Part shown: positions 53,804 to 63,873 of the stretch, in pieces
Layout of the letters: every line of letters begins with the position of its first letter
Position numbering within the stretch: the stretch's first letter is position 1
DNA from: Lachnospiraceae bacterium
GTDB taxonomy: Bacteria; Bacillota; Clostridia; Lachnospirales; Lachnospiraceae
Assembly: GCA_014804445.1 (NCBI GenBank)
Contig: JAAUZU010000005.1
Location: forward strand, 67,522-131,521
Direction: 5' to 3'
Length of the DNA stretch: 64,000 nt
Made by a program: the position numbers and the translations under genes
Notes under the pieces: generated by a model
What the model saw: only the letters and a program-made list of their open reading frames with translations
Databases searched by the model: none
What the model was told of the DNA's origin: nothing

Positions 53804-55610
53804 TCTTTCTGGTGAAATAGATTGTGTACAGTTCGTCTGTAATATTGTAAAGCGGAACAAAGGTGATAGGTTCCGCCTGGTCCGCAGCGTAATATGTGCT
53901 CTGCTGCCATGGGAAGGTATCGTAGGTATGCTCCGTAACATAAGTCAGCGTGTTTTCGGGATTTTCACTATCCATGACAATACCGCAGTCCCTGTCGCAA
54001 AGCCCTGCAAGCACGATGGGACCTTCCATAAACGCCGTCCTGTTTGGCATATCGGGAAGCGCTTCCGTAGTGAGAGAAGCCGCAAAATAAAGGCTTATCA
54101 CATCATCTGACCATTCTCTTTCGATATCTAAATAGCCGTTGTGAACCGGTATATTTTGCAATTTTTCACCGTTTAGGATGACGACAGGATTGTGTTTTGT
54201 CCAATCAGGAACACGGAACGACAAGGTAAATGCCTCGGGCGTATTGGCTTTCACGGTAAATTTCAGGAACCAGCGGGACATTCTGCTGTCGTCATGTTCG
54301 TCAAAAAACGCACCGTCATTGTAATATTTCATATCGACGCTCTGTGTAACAGTCACATTGTCGCTGCGGCGGTATGCGGAAGGAATATACTGGCCGACAA
54401 CAAGGCGGTTGACCGTGCTGTCCTCGTAGTAGCAGAGTGCCGGATATAATGTCTGGGACTGTACCATAGTACCGTGGCAGCACCAGAAATCGTGGGTTTT
54501 GCTGCCCCATTTCTTCTTGCTTCCGGATTTCATGGGCAGGAAATAGGTGGGCATTCCGGTATACTTGTTCTGCTGGGCAAGGAAACCGTTATAGAGATTT
54601 TTTTCAATGTAGGAGGCATAGACGGCATCTCCTGTAAAGCGGTAGAGGTAATCTGCAAGACGAACCATATTGTATACCGTGCAAAATTCCTGATTCCGTT
54701 CCCCCATAAACTGTCCGAGAAGATGGGGCGCTACCCAGAATTCGCCGGCATTCTGTCCGCCCGTGCAATAGGATTCCCTGTCATTCACCGCGCACTGCCA
54801 GAATTTTTCAGTAAGGGAAAGCCACTTGGCGTCTCCGGTTGCTTCGTACATTTTGGCGGCACCATGCGCCCACGGGATACTCGCATTTGCGTGGCAGCCT
54901 GTAAGCGCATCGATTCCGTTCTCCAGCTTTTGAAAAAGGGAAGGATGGCTGTAACGTTCGGCAAGCGTCAGATACTTTTCTTCTTTTGTAATAGCGTAAA
55001 GACTTGCCCATACCTCGAGCATACCGCCTTCCTCACCGCTGTAAACGGCGTGGGGATTTTTTTCTGCCATGGAGCCGGTCCAATCCATATACCAGTCAGC
55101 CGCAGACCCGAGGATTTGCAGGGCGGTTTCGTTTTTGGCGTACATGTATGCATGAAGCAGTCCAAGGAGCGTTTTGTGCATGACATACTGGGGAGACCAC
55201 ACATATACATTGTTTTCCAGCATTTTAAAATATTTTTCAGGAATAGGACCAATCCATTTTCCGCCATTCAGCACGCGGCAGCGGTCAAGCTCGTCAATGA
55301 TGACATCGAGCTTTGCTTTCAGCTCCCTGTCCTTGTTTGTGGCGACAAGCATGGAGGCAGCAGAGAGCCAGTGCCCGAGGAAATGTCCTCTGAGCTGGCA
55401 GGTTGGTGATTCCCATCCCCAGTGCATTTTGGCTGCGGCAGGGTCTTCCAGAACCTGAAGCCCCGGCATGACGATACCCGCCTCCAGATAGAAATTCTGG
55501 AGAAGCCCCTGGCTGTCCAGTTCCATCAGATAGCTTCTGTTGACGTCGGCGCGTTCCCAAAAAAGACCGGGCAAAAGATGAACATGTTCAAAATTGATTT
55601 GCTTCAGCAT
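53796..55610 (-). CDS. GH127 family glycoside hydrolase (DUF1680)
   Basis: A 604-aa enzyme of the family that includes beta-L-arabinofuranosidases, which release arabinose from plant glycoproteins and glycans. An (alpha/alpha)6 barrel covers about residues 1-420. The zinc-site motif HDFWCCHGTMVQ carries the adjacent Cys pair used in catalysis, and a beta-sandwich follows. The order GHFLGHWLSAASML then YVWSPQYVMHKTLLGLLHAY is typical. The start MLKQINFEHVHLL follows GGAGG. There is no signal peptide, so imported oligosaccharides are the likely substrate. The exact specificity is uncertain. Confidence 0.88.
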   Translation of the reverse strand: MLKQINFEHVHLLPGLFWERADVNRSYLMELDSQGLLQNFYLEAGIVMPGLQVLEDPAAAKMHWGWESPTCQLRGHFLGHWLSAASMLVATNKDRELKAKLDVIIDELDRCRVLNGGKWIGPIPEKYFKMLENNVYVWSPQYVMHKTLLGLLHAYMYAKNETALQILGSAADWYMDWTGSMAEKNPHAVYSGEEGGMLEVWASLYAITKEEKYLTLAERYSHPSLFQKLENGIDALTGCHANASIPWAHGAAKMYEATGDAKWLSLTEKFWQCAVNDRESYCTGGQNAGEFWVAPHLLGQFMGERNQEFCTVYNMVRLADYLYRFTGDAVYASYIEKNLYNGFLAQQNKYTGMPTYFLPMKSGSKKKWGSKTHDFWCCHGTMVQSQTLYPALCYYEDSTVNRLVVGQYIPSAYRRSDNVTVTQSVDMKYYNDGAFFDEHDDSRMSRWFLKFTVKANTPEAFTLSFRVPDWTKHNPVVILNGEKLQNIPVHNGYLDIEREWSDDVISLYFAASLTTEALPDMPNRTAFMEGPIVLAGLCDRDCGIVMDSENPENTLTYVTEHTYDTFPWQQSTYYAADQAEPITFVPLYNITDELYTIYFTRKTN

Positions 55611-55785
55611 AGCATTTCCTCCATTCATCGGTTCATATGTTCATAGAATAGCGTCTTTGCCGTGGGGTGTCAGTAGACAGAATAGGGGATAGGTGGAAAA
55701 TTCTTTGAATTATTTTGTCGAAAATCGTAAACAGCTTCCGCAAACCTGAATATATTATAGTAAAAGATAAAATGGAGAAGATACC

Positions 55786-56694
55786 ATGAAATATTTGTAT
55801 ATTGCGGCGGGGATTTTAGCAGTACTGCTGATACTGCTTGTGATATGGGCGCTTGTATGGCGGAGTCGCGCCAGACGTAAGGTAAGGCGGCGCTGCGACG
55901 AAGAAAAGTGCCGGGATTTGAACAGGGCAGTCGGAACCTTCGGCTTTCAATATGATATCTGTCAGGACATTTTCTATTCTGCAAAGGATGCCTGGCAGCG
56001 GGAGATGGGATACGGGAAAATTTACGATGATCATGCTATCAGCATGGGAATGGTGTTTGACTGTGAACCCATATATTTTTCCTATAATCAAAAAAGCTAC
56101 TTGTTGGAACTCTGGAAAGGGCAGTACGGCATGTCCACAGGAGCCGAAATCGGTTTTTATGTTTCGGATGAAGCGGGTGGAGAGCATCCCGAGCGGCTTT
56201 TCTACCGCTGTGCTTCAGATGAGGAAATGCTGCAAATGCGCTTTGTACTGAGGAAAAAAGGGCGGATTTTGGTAATGCGTGAGGAGAGACACTGGTGGCT
56301 TACCGGCTTTGTGCTGGGTGAGTTTTCCAAAAAAGAAGAGCTTGGCATGGAGGTTTCCATCACCTTCAGGGACTGCCAGATGCGGAATGCTTTTTATGAG
56401 GCGCTTTTGCGCGCCGGATACAAGAAAGAAAATATCTGCGTAAGCGGAAGCCGTGTACGGTTCAGCTTTACAAAGCCCTGCTATAAGGGGCCGAAGCACT
56501 GGAGGCTGCGGGTATGGTGGGTACAGTGGAAGAACAAAAGAAATTGCAGGCGGTACCGCCGCGTAACCGGCTGCTTTGTACGCACGATAGACAGAGTGGA
56601 TTATCTTGGCATGTGCTTCCCGGGGCTGTACCGCCTGCTGGGCAGACTCAGCCGGATACCCCGTAAGAAAAAATGCCGGAGAAGACGGGCGTGA
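55786..56694 (+). CDS. Membrane-anchored protein, unassigned (302 aa)
   Basis: A 302-aa protein with one N-terminal membrane helix (ILAVLLILLVIWALVWRSRA) followed by a positive cluster, so the rest lies in the cytoplasm. The soluble part (about 40-240) has mixed alpha/beta character with several Trp, resembling DUF4474-like proteins of Clostridia in VGTFGFQYDICQDIFYSAKD and WQREMGYGKIYDDHAISMGM. The C-terminal 60 residues are very basic. Its stop overlaps the GTG start of the metallophosphatase by 4 bp, so the two are translationally coupled. Confidence 0.7.
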   Translation: MKYLYIAAGILAVLLILLVIWALVWRSRARRKVRRRCDEEKCRDLNRAVGTFGFQYDICQDIFYSAKDAWQREMGYGKIYDDHAISMGMVFDCEPIYFSYNQKSYLLELWKGQYGMSTGAEIGFYVSDEAGGEHPERLFYRCASDEEMLQMRFVLRKKGRILVMREERHWWLTGFVLGEFSKKEELGMEVSITFRDCQMRNAFYEALLRAGYKKENICVSGSRVRFSFTKPCYKGPKHWRLRVWWVQWKNKRNCRRYRRVTGCFVRTIDRVDYLGMCFPGLYRLLGRLSRIPRKKKCRRRRA

Positions 56695-57584
56695 GCACGA
56701 AAAGCCGTCTGGATGCGCTGTACCTTGAGGCAGATAAAATCTGTATCAGCGCAAACAGCAGAATTGTACTGATGAGTGATTGTCACCGTGGCGTGGGAAA
56801 CCACGGCGACAATTTTCTGTATAACCAGAATCTGGCAGCAGCGGCACTGTCCTATTATAACAGAAGGCAATTTACCTATGTGGAGCTTGGGGATGGAGAC
56901 GAGCTTTGGGAAAACAGGAAGATAGAGCCTGTTATCCGGATGCATGACGATATTTTTGAAATACTCTCGCAGTTTTATCGGCAGGGACGTTTTATCATGC
57001 TTTACGGAAACCATGACAGGAAAAAGGAACAGCCCCGGTTCATGGACCGGTATTACACGCATTATTATTGTGAAAATAAAGATTGTTACCAGGAATTGTT
57101 TCCGTGTCTTACGGCAAAGGAGGGACTTATCCTTGAAGAAGCGGCGACCGGCAGCAGGATTTTTCTGGTGCATGGGCATCAGGGAGATTTGATGAACGAT
57201 ACGCTCTGGCGGCTTACCCGTTTTCTGGTGCGGCATGTCTGGCGCAAGTTTGAACTGTGGGGTGTACAGGACCCTACCAGCGCTGCCAAGAATTACAGGA
57301 GAAAGAAAAAGACTGAAAGGAGGCTTGCATCATGGGCGGAGGAGAACGGCGTCCTTTTAGTGGCGGGACATACACACAGACCCGTGCTTCCGAAACCCGG
57401 GGATTCCCTGTATGCAAACGATGGAAGCTGTGTGCATCCCCGCAGTATAACGGCGCTGGAGATTGAAGGAGGCTATATCACATTGGTAAGGTGGCGTACA
57501 GAAGTGGGAAAAAACAATGCCCTGTATGTGGGAAGAGAAGTGATGGAAGGACCCTACAGGATAGCGGACTATTTCAGAATGTAA
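56691..57584 (+). CDS. Metallophosphoesterase
   Basis: A 297-aa calcineurin-like phosphoesterase. The five metal-binding blocks are visible: LMSDCHRG, GDGDELWE, YGNHDRK, VHGHQGD and AGHTHRP. The layout resembles UDP-2,3-diacylglucosamine hydrolase-like proteins, but in this probably Gram-positive host the substrate must be another. The GTG start at 56691 forms a GTGA overlap with the upstream gene and follows GGAG; an ATG at 56673 is an alternative without a good ribosome site. Confidence 0.85.
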   Translation: MSTKSRLDALYLEADKICISANSRIVLMSDCHRGVGNHGDNFLYNQNLAAAALSYYNRRQFTYVELGDGDELWENRKIEPVIRMHDDIFEILSQFYRQGRFIMLYGNHDRKKEQPRFMDRYYTHYYCENKDCYQELFPCLTAKEGLILEEAATGSRIFLVHGHQGDLMNDTLWRLTRFLVRHVWRKFELWGVQDPTSAAKNYRRKKKTERRLASWAEENGVLLVAGHTHRPVLPKPGDSLYANDGSCVHPRSITALEIEGGYITLVRWRTEVGKNNALYVGREVMEGPYRIADYFRM

Positions 57585-57606
57585 TTTTATTTTTCAATTT
57601 CCGCCG

Positions 57607-57635
57607 TTGAACGGCATCTGCTTTTGTGCTATAAT
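57607..57635 (+). promoter_or_regulatory. Sigma-A promoter of carAB
   Basis: TTGAAC (57607-57612), a 17-bp spacer and TATAAT (57630-57635). A short imperfect dyad (ATACCGCA...TGCAGTAT) lies in the leader; no clear PyrR attenuator is visible. Confidence 0.82.
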
Positions 57636-57710
57636 AAACCGATTACGCAAAAATACCGCAGATGAGTGCAGTATCGCGGCAGGTCTGTGATGCGCATGGA
57701 AAGGAAAAGG

Positions 57711-58925
57711 ATGAAAGCGTTTTTAATTTTAGAGGACGGCACTGTATTTGAAGGAACACATATCGGTGCCGAGAAATCCGTTATCAGTGAGATTGTTTTC
57801 AACACCTCTATGGCAGGTTATCTGGAGGTTCTGACCGACCCGTCCTACGCGGGGCAGGCGGTCTGCATGACCTATCCCCTTATCGGCAACTATGGCGTGT
57901 GCAGGGAGGATATGGAATCTCTGAAACCGTGGCCGGACGGCTTTATCGTGAGGGAGCTTTCCAGAGTGCCGAGCAACTTTAGGAGCGATTTGAGTATACA
58001 GCAGTTTCTTTCGGAAAACGGTGTACCCGGCATTGCGGGAATTGACACAAGGGCGCTGACCCGTATCCTTCGGGAAAAGGGCACCATGAACGGCATGATT
58101 ACCACCGATGCGGACTTTGATATAGATGAGATAATACCGAAGCTTAAGGCATATACGACCGGAAAAGTGGTGGAGAGGGTATCCTGTCAGGAAAAATACA
58201 GCCTTTCACCCAGCAGAACGCTTGCGGACAACGGGCCACTTTCCGGTTTTGCCACATTTGACAGCGAAGCTTATGCGGCGGGCAAAAGGGAGATGCGTCC
58301 TTCCATGGTAAAGGAATTAAATGGAACGGGCTTAAAGGTAGCGCTTCTGGATTTTGGCGCAAAGGGAAATATTGCACATTCCCTTGCGCAGCGCGGCTGT
58401 GAGGTAACGGTTTATCCTGCGCTCACAAAGGCGGAGGAAATCATACAGGATGCGCCTGACGGCATTATGCTGAGCAATGGACCCGGCGACCCGAAGGAAT
58501 GTGTGGATATCATTGCAGAGATTAAAAAGCTGTATGGCACGGATATTCCCATCTTTGCCATCTGCCTGGGACATCAGCTTATGGCGCTTGCCACGGGAGC
58601 GGATACATACAAATTAAAATACGGGCACAGGGGAGGCAACCATCCGGTCAAGGATTTGGCGACGGGAAGGGTTTATATTTCCTCTCAGAACCACGGCTAT
58701 GTGGTGGATACGGACAAGCTGGATCCTAAAGTAGCAGTACCGGCGTTTATCAACGTAAATGACGGCACCAACGAAGGACTTTCCTATACAGGCAAACATA
58801 TTTTTACGGTACAGTTCCATCCGGAGGCCTGCCCGGGCCCGCAGGATTCAGGGTACTTGTTTGACCGTTTTATTCAGATGATGAAGGACTATCCGGGAAC
58901 GAAGGAGGGAAAAGCAAATGCCTAA
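57711..58925 (+). CDS. carA: Carbamoyl-phosphate synthase small subunit
   Basis: A 404-aa glutamine amidotransferase subunit that frees ammonia from glutamine for carbamoyl phosphate, used in pyrimidine and arginine synthesis. The N-terminal CarA domain (AFLILEDGTVFEGTHIGAEK) covers about 1-140. The class I glutaminase domain has nucleophile Cys285 in AICLGHQLMA and His/Glu in FHPEACPGP. The start at 57711 follows AAAGGAAAAGG. Its end overlaps carB by 8 bp. Confidence 0.96.
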   Translation: MKAFLILEDGTVFEGTHIGAEKSVISEIVFNTSMAGYLEVLTDPSYAGQAVCMTYPLIGNYGVCREDMESLKPWPDGFIVRELSRVPSNFRSDLSIQQFLSENGVPGIAGIDTRALTRILREKGTMNGMITTDADFDIDEIIPKLKAYTTGKVVERVSCQEKYSLSPSRTLADNGPLSGFATFDSEAYAAGKREMRPSMVKELNGTGLKVALLDFGAKGNIAHSLAQRGCEVTVYPALTKAEEIIQDAPDGIMLSNGPGDPKECVDIIAEIKKLYGTDIPIFAICLGHQLMALATGADTYKLKYGHRGGNHPVKDLATGRVYISSQNHGYVVDTDKLDPKVAVPAFINVNDGTNEGLSYTGKHIFTVQFHPEACPGPQDSGYLFDRFIQMMKDYPGTKEGKANA

Positions 58926-61900
58926 AAATTCCAATGTGAAAAGAGTCATGGTAATCGGCTCGGGTCCTATCGTCATCGGTCAGGCGGCTGAGTTCGACTA
59001 CGCGGGTACACAGGCATGCCGCTCCTTAAAGGAGGAGGGCGTCGAGGTTATTCTGGTCAATTCCAATCCGGCAACGATTATGACGGACAAGGACATTGCA
59101 GACAAGGTCTATATTGAGCCGCTCACCATAAAGGTGCTGGAACAGATTATTGAAAAGGAAAAACCGGACTCCATACTGCCGACCCTTGGCGGGCAGGCAG
59201 GTCTTAATCTCGGCATGGAGCTGGAGGAGTCGGGCTTTTTAAAGAGCCATAATGTACAGCTTTTGGGAACGACTGCGGCAACTATCCGCAACGCGGAGGG
59301 GCGGCAGGAGTTTAAGGATTTGATGGAGCGCATCGGAGAGCCCTGCGCGGCTTCCGAGGTGGTGGAAAATGTGGAGGACGGCATTGCATTTGTAGGCAAA
59401 ATCGGCTATCCGGTGGTGCTTCGCCCTGCCTATACGCTGGGCGGTTCCGGCGGCGGTATTGCTCACAACCAGACGGAGCTTGTGGAGATTCTGGAAAACG
59501 GACTGCGGCTTTCCAGAGTGGGACAGGTGCTTGTGGAGCGCTGCATTGCCGGCTGGAAGGAAATTGAGTATGAAGTTATGCGCGACAGTGCGGGCAACTG
59601 CATTACTGTGTGTAACATGGAAAACATAGACCCTGTCGGCGTGCATACCGGCGACAGCATCGTGGTGGCGCCTTCCCAGACGCTCAGCGACAAAGAGTAC
59701 CAGATGCTCAGAAGCTCGGCGCTCAATATTATCAATGAGCTGGGGATTACCGGCGGATGTAATGTGCAGTTTGCCCTTCACCCCACCAGCTTTGAATACT
59801 GTGTGATTGAGGTAAATCCCAGAGTGAGCCGTTCCTCCGCGCTGGCGAGCAAGGCGACAGGCTACCCGATTGCCAAGGTGGCGGCGAAGATTGCGCTGGG
59901 ATATACACTGGACGAAATCAAGAATGCGATTACGGGCAAGACTTACGCCAGCTTTGAACCGGCGCTGGATTACTGTGTGGTAAAGATGCCGAGGCTTCCC
60001 TTTGACAAATTTATCTCGGCGAAGCGGACGCTGACGACGCAGATGAAGGCGACCGGAGAGGTAATGAGCATCTGCACGAACTTTGAAGGCGCGCTGATGA
60101 AGGCAATCCGCTCCTTGGAGCAGCATGTGGACTGCCTGTTAAGCTATGATTTTTCACAGCTTAGCGCGGACGAATTGAAGGACAGGCTGAAAATCGTGGA
60201 CGACCAGAGAATCTGGGTGATTGCGGAGGCAATCAGGAAGGGCCTCACCTACGAAGAAATCCATGCAATCACCATGATTGATATCTGGTTTATCGATAAG
60301 CTGGCAATCCTTGTGGAGATGGAGGAAGCATTAAAGAAGGGACCTCTGACGCCGGAGCTTTTGCGGGAAGCAAAGCGGATAGAGTTTCCGGACAATGTGA
60401 TTGGCAGGCTGACGGGCATGGCAGAGAGCGATATCAAGGCTATGCGTTATGAAAACGGCATCACTGCCGTGTTTAAAATCGTGGATACCTGTGCGGCGGA
60501 ATTTGCGGCAAGCACGCCCTATTATTACTCTGTCTTTGGCGGGGAGAGCGAGGCTCATCCTACGTGCGACAGAAAGAAAGTACTGGTATTGGGCTCCGGT
60601 CCGATTCGGATTGGGCAGGGAATCGAGTTTGACTACTGTTCCGTACACGCTACATGGGCGTTCTCTAAGGCCGGTTACGAAACCATCATTATCAACAACA
60701 ATCCGGAGACGGTGAGTACGGACTTTGACATTGCGGACAAGCTGTATTTTGAACCTCTGACGCCGGAGGATGTGGAAAATATTGTCAATATTGAAAAGCC
60801 GGACGGCGCGGTGGTGCAGTTTGGCGGACAGACCGCCATCAAGCTGACGGAGAGCCTGATGAAGATGGGTGTGCCCATCTTAGGGACCAAGGCGGAGGAT
60901 GTAGACGCTGCGGAGGACAGAGAGCTCTTTGACGAAATCCTGCAGCAGACGGGGATTCCCCGCGCGGCAGGCGGCACAGTTTATACCGCAGAAGAGGCAA
61001 AAGAGGTTGCCAACCGTCTGGGTTATCCTGTTTTGGTACGACCCTCCTATGTACTGGGCGGACAGGGTATGCAGATAGCTACCTCGGACGAAGAAATTGA
61101 AGTGTTTATGGAAATCATCAACCGAATCGCGCAGGATCACCCCATCCTTGTGGATAAATATCTGCAGGGCAAGGAGATAGAGGTTGACGCCGTATGCGAC
61201 GGCACCGATATCCTGATTCCGGGCATTATGGAGCATATTGAGAGAACCGGTATCCATTCCGGCGACTCCATATCCGTGTATCCGGCGCCCACCATAGACG
61301 GTGAAGTAAAGGAAAAGATTGCGGAGTATACCCGCAGGCTTGCGGCTGCGCTGCACGTAAAAGGGCTTATCAATATCCAGTTTATTGCGATTGGGACGGA
61401 GGTATATGTCATTGAGGTCAATCCCCGTTCTTCCCGAACCGTGCCGTATATCAGCAAGGTGACGGGGATTCCGATTGTGGATTTGGCTACGGAGGTTATC
61501 ATCGGAAAGACCATACGCGAGTTGGGATACGAGCCCGGGCTGCAGCCTGAGGCGGACTACTTTGCCATCAAGATGCCGGTATTCTCCTTTGAAAAAATAC
61601 GTGGCGCGGAAATCAGCTTAGGACCGGAAATGAAGTCTACGGGCGAGTGCCTCGGCATTGCCAAGGACTTTAACGAGGCGCTTTATAAGGCGTTTCTGGG
61701 AGCGGGCGTTGTGCTTCCGAAGCACAAACAGATGATTATCACGGTAAAGGATGCGGATAAGGGAGAGGCGATTGAAATCGGGCGTCGGTTTGAAAAACTG
61801 GGCTATACGATTTACGCCACAAGAAGCACTGCCGCGGCATTGAACGAGGCAGGCGTCAAGGCACGTAAGATAAACAAGATTTCGCAGGAGTCGCCTACGG

Positions 61901-62112
61901 TGATGGATTTGATATTGGGACATAAGATAGACCTTGTCATCGACACGCCCACACAGGGGCGTGACAAGTCGAGGGATGGCTTCTTAATCAGGCGTACTTC
62001 GATTGAGACAGGCGTATACTGTATCACTGCGATGGATACGGCGCGGGCGCTCGTCACCAGCATGGAGACTGCCGGTGGGGAACTGACGTTTGTGGATGTG
62101 GCTTCACTTTGA
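58918..62112 (+). CDS. carB: Carbamoyl-phosphate synthase large subunit
   Basis: A 1,064-aa synthetase subunit that makes carbamoyl phosphate from bicarbonate, ammonia and two ATP. It has two homologous ATP-grasp halves: the first begins VMVIGSGPIVIGQAAEFDYA, the second (around residue 550) VLVLGSGPIRIGQGIEFDYC. Each carries the YPVVLRPAYTLGGSGGG or YPVLVRPSYVLGGQGMQ loop. The C-terminal MGS-like regulatory domain covers about 930-1064. The length is normal and no damage is seen. It is translated from an ATG inside the last codons of carA. Confidence 0.97.
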   Translation: MPKNSNVKRVMVIGSGPIVIGQAAEFDYAGTQACRSLKEEGVEVILVNSNPATIMTDKDIADKVYIEPLTIKVLEQIIEKEKPDSILPTLGGQAGLNLGMELEESGFLKSHNVQLLGTTAATIRNAEGRQEFKDLMERIGEPCAASEVVENVEDGIAFVGKIGYPVVLRPAYTLGGSGGGIAHNQTELVEILENGLRLSRVGQVLVERCIAGWKEIEYEVMRDSAGNCITVCNMENIDPVGVHTGDSIVVAPSQTLSDKEYQMLRSSALNIINELGITGGCNVQFALHPTSFEYCVIEVNPRVSRSSALASKATGYPIAKVAAKIALGYTLDEIKNAITGKTYASFEPALDYCVVKMPRLPFDKFISAKRTLTTQMKATGEVMSICTNFEGALMKAIRSLEQHVDCLLSYDFSQLSADELKDRLKIVDDQRIWVIAEAIRKGLTYEEIHAITMIDIWFIDKLAILVEMEEALKKGPLTPELLREAKRIEFPDNVIGRLTGMAESDIKAMRYENGITAVFKIVDTCAAEFAASTPYYYSVFGGESEAHPTCDRKKVLVLGSGPIRIGQGIEFDYCSVHATWAFSKAGYETIIINNNPETVSTDFDIADKLYFEPLTPEDVENIVNIEKPDGAVVQFGGQTAIKLTESLMKMGVPILGTKAEDVDAAEDRELFDEILQQTGIPRAAGGTVYTAEEAKEVANRLGYPVLVRPSYVLGGQGMQIATSDEEIEVFMEIINRIAQDHPILVDKYLQGKEIEVDAVCDGTDILIPGIMEHIERTGIHSGDSISVYPAPTIDGEVKEKIAEYTRRLAAALHVKGLINIQFIAIGTEVYVIEVNPRSSRTVPYISKVTGIPIVDLATEVIIGKTIRELGYEPGLQPEADYFAIKMPVFSFEKIRGAEISLGPEMKSTGECLGIAKDFNEALYKAFLGAGVVLPKHKQMIITVKDADKGEAIEIGRRFEKLGYTIYATRSTAAALNEAGVKARKINKISQESPTVMDLILGHKIDLVIDTPTQGRDKSRDGFLIRRTSIETGVYCITAMDTARALVTSMETAGGELTFVDVASL

Positions 62113-62163
62113 TAGTGGGGAAGAGGGGCAGGATATTTGCCCCTTTTTGAAAGGGAGAAGGGT

Positions 62164-62793
62164 ATGACAAATAAAGAACGAAGAGATGCCGGTATGGCTT
62201 ATATTTCGGATGACAGCATTTTTGAAGAGCAGGCGGTGTGCAGAAAGATATTGCAGAAATTAAATTTTATGGACAGGTCTGATTTTGCGGGAATCAGTGA
62301 GGTGGTGAAAGAACTTCTGGGAAAATCGGAGGGCGCTTTCATCAACCCGCCCTTTTACTGCGATTACGGAAAGCATATTGAAGTGGGAAAAAATTTTTTT
62401 GCCAATTATAACTGCACGCTTTTGGATGTTGCCAAGATTCGGATTGGGGATAACTGCCAGATGGCGCCGAATGTGGCAATTTATACGGCGGGGCATCCCG
62501 TGCACCCTGTCAGCCGCAATTCTGCTTACGAGTACGGCAAGGAGGTAACCATAGGCGACAATGTATGGATTGGGGGAAACACCGTTATCTGCCCGGGCGT
62601 GCATATCGGCAACAACGTGGTGATCGGCGCGGGCAGCGTGGTGACAAAGGACATACCCGACTGGTGCATCGCTGCCGGCAATCCCTGCAAAGTAATCCGC
62701 AGCATCACGGAGGCGGATAAGCGGAAGCTGTTTCGCGACGAGGAGATTGACGAGGAAGCGTGGAAAGTGATTGAGGGGCTTACAGGGGTATAA
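62164..62793 (+). CDS. Maltose/galactoside-type O-acetyltransferase
   Basis: A 209-aa hexapeptide-repeat acetyltransferase that transfers acetyl groups from CoA to sugars. The maltose acetyltransferase N-terminal domain comes first, then NPPFYCDYGKHIEVGKNFFA and the beta-helix (IGDNVWIGGNTVICPGVHIG). The catalytic His is in AIYTAGHPVHP. It ends with the typical GNPCKVIRSIT. It starts after AAAGGGAGAAGG, 51 bp downstream of carB, and may be read with it. Confidence 0.88.
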   Translation: MTNKERRDAGMAYISDDSIFEEQAVCRKILQKLNFMDRSDFAGISEVVKELLGKSEGAFINPPFYCDYGKHIEVGKNFFANYNCTLLDVAKIRIGDNCQMAPNVAIYTAGHPVHPVSRNSAYEYGKEVTIGDNVWIGGNTVICPGVHIGNNVVIGAGSVVTKDIPDWCIAAGNPCKVIRSITEADKRKLFRDEEIDEEAWKVIEGLTGV

Positions 62794-62821
62794 GGGTTAT
62801 GAAAAGCAGGAGAAATTTGCC

Positions 62822-63283
62822 GTGATAGAACTGAATGGAAAAATTAAAAATTCGCTGATAAGTATGGATTTCATCAAGCGGTACGAGGAATTATCCGCTC
62901 GCTTTAGTAGTGAGAGAACGCCGTCAAATGAGCGGCTCAGATATGTTGACGGCGATGAAGTGATGGAAATGATTCGAGATTTCGGGTATACCCCGCAGTC
63001 TGATGCCAAAGAAAAGTTTTATAAAATAAAAGAGGAACAAGTTGGCGAATTTACCTTCGGCTTTCATATCATTCTGGACGGCATGGCAGATTTGGTCTGG
63101 GTCGTCAAAGAAAACGGCGAATTGCTTCTCGGAAGTCCGTGGGGTGTTTATTCACGACGGCTCATTGATGTGAATTATCGGATAAAGAAGCCGGTATTTG
63201 GGACATATGAAGATTTGGAAGAAATTTTACAGACCGCATTCGGAATGTATGAGGATTTTAAGCTTGCTTTGCTCCAAGCTTAA
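62822..63283 (+). CDS. Small protein, unassigned, immunity-like (153 aa)
   Basis: A 153-aa acidic protein. The GTG start at 62822 follows AGGAG and begins VIELNGKIKNSLISM. It contains HIILDGMADLVWVVKENGEL and GTYEDLEEILQTAFGMYEDF, a compact alpha/beta pattern resembling small immunity or SMI1-type proteins, but I do not recognise the family firmly. It has no toxin gene next to it in the window. It follows the acetyltransferase by 28 bp. Confidence 0.6.
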   Translation: MIELNGKIKNSLISMDFIKRYEELSARFSSERTPSNERLRYVDGDEVMEMIRDFGYTPQSDAKEKFYKIKEEQVGEFTFGFHIILDGMADLVWVVKENGELLLGSPWGVYSRRLIDVNYRIKKPVFGTYEDLEEILQTAFGMYEDFKLALLQA

Positions 63284-63390
63284 GTGTACCCACTGGAAAC
63301 GAGCTTATAAATATTGCAGACAGCAGGCACGTACTTTATAATCAAATACATAAATTGGGATTTGTAATTTTGAAAAAAAGGGTGATTTTT

Positions 63391-63849
63391 TTGGAAGAAA
63401 TTATTAGAAAGCAAGAAGTCCCGTCTATGCCAGAGGGCATTAAGATACAAATGGCCAGCCGGGGTGCACTTCCCAGTCAGACAATTAAAGATATTTCAGT
63501 GTCAGGTGTCCGGGAGATTGTGGAAAAAGTCCGTGCCGGGAAATATTTCAGCGTGATGATGGCCCCGGATGAAGACAATGAGGAAGGTTTTTTGATGATG
63601 GAATCTTCTCCCGACTTGATTTTTTTACAAATCTGGGACGCTGAAACGGATACTGCTTGGGTTTGCTTTGACCCGGAACTTCTAGAGTCTAATGAAGAGG
63701 CTCCCATTACGCCAAGCGATGGGCAGTCCGTTTTCCCTTTGAAATGCACAATGCGGGATCGAGAGTTGGCAGCAAAATGCGTGGAGTGGTATGCTCATAC
63801 ATGTGAGCCGTATCCTGGTATGGACTGGCTGAAGGATACCAAGGAATAG
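63391..63849 (+). CDS. Small protein, unassigned, immunity-like (152 aa)
   Basis: A 152-aa acidic protein with a probable TTG start at 63391 after AAGGGTG; earlier in-frame TTG codons have no good ribosome site, and an ATG at 63427 is an alternative. It carries an alpha/beta core (YFSVMMAPDEDNEEGFLMME; FLQIWDAETDTAWVCFDPEL), consistent with a small cytoplasmic immunity-type fold. The family is not recognised. The position after a similar-sized unassigned gene suggests a cluster of small orphan genes. Confidence 0.55.
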   Translation: MEEIIRKQEVPSMPEGIKIQMASRGALPSQTIKDISVSGVREIVEKVRAGKYFSVMMAPDEDNEEGFLMMESSPDLIFLQIWDAETDTAWVCFDPELLESNEEAPITPSDGQSVFPLKCTMRDRELAAKCVEWYAHTCEPYPGMDWLKDTKE

Positions 63850-63873
63850 AACAAATTCCAGATTGGAGATGGG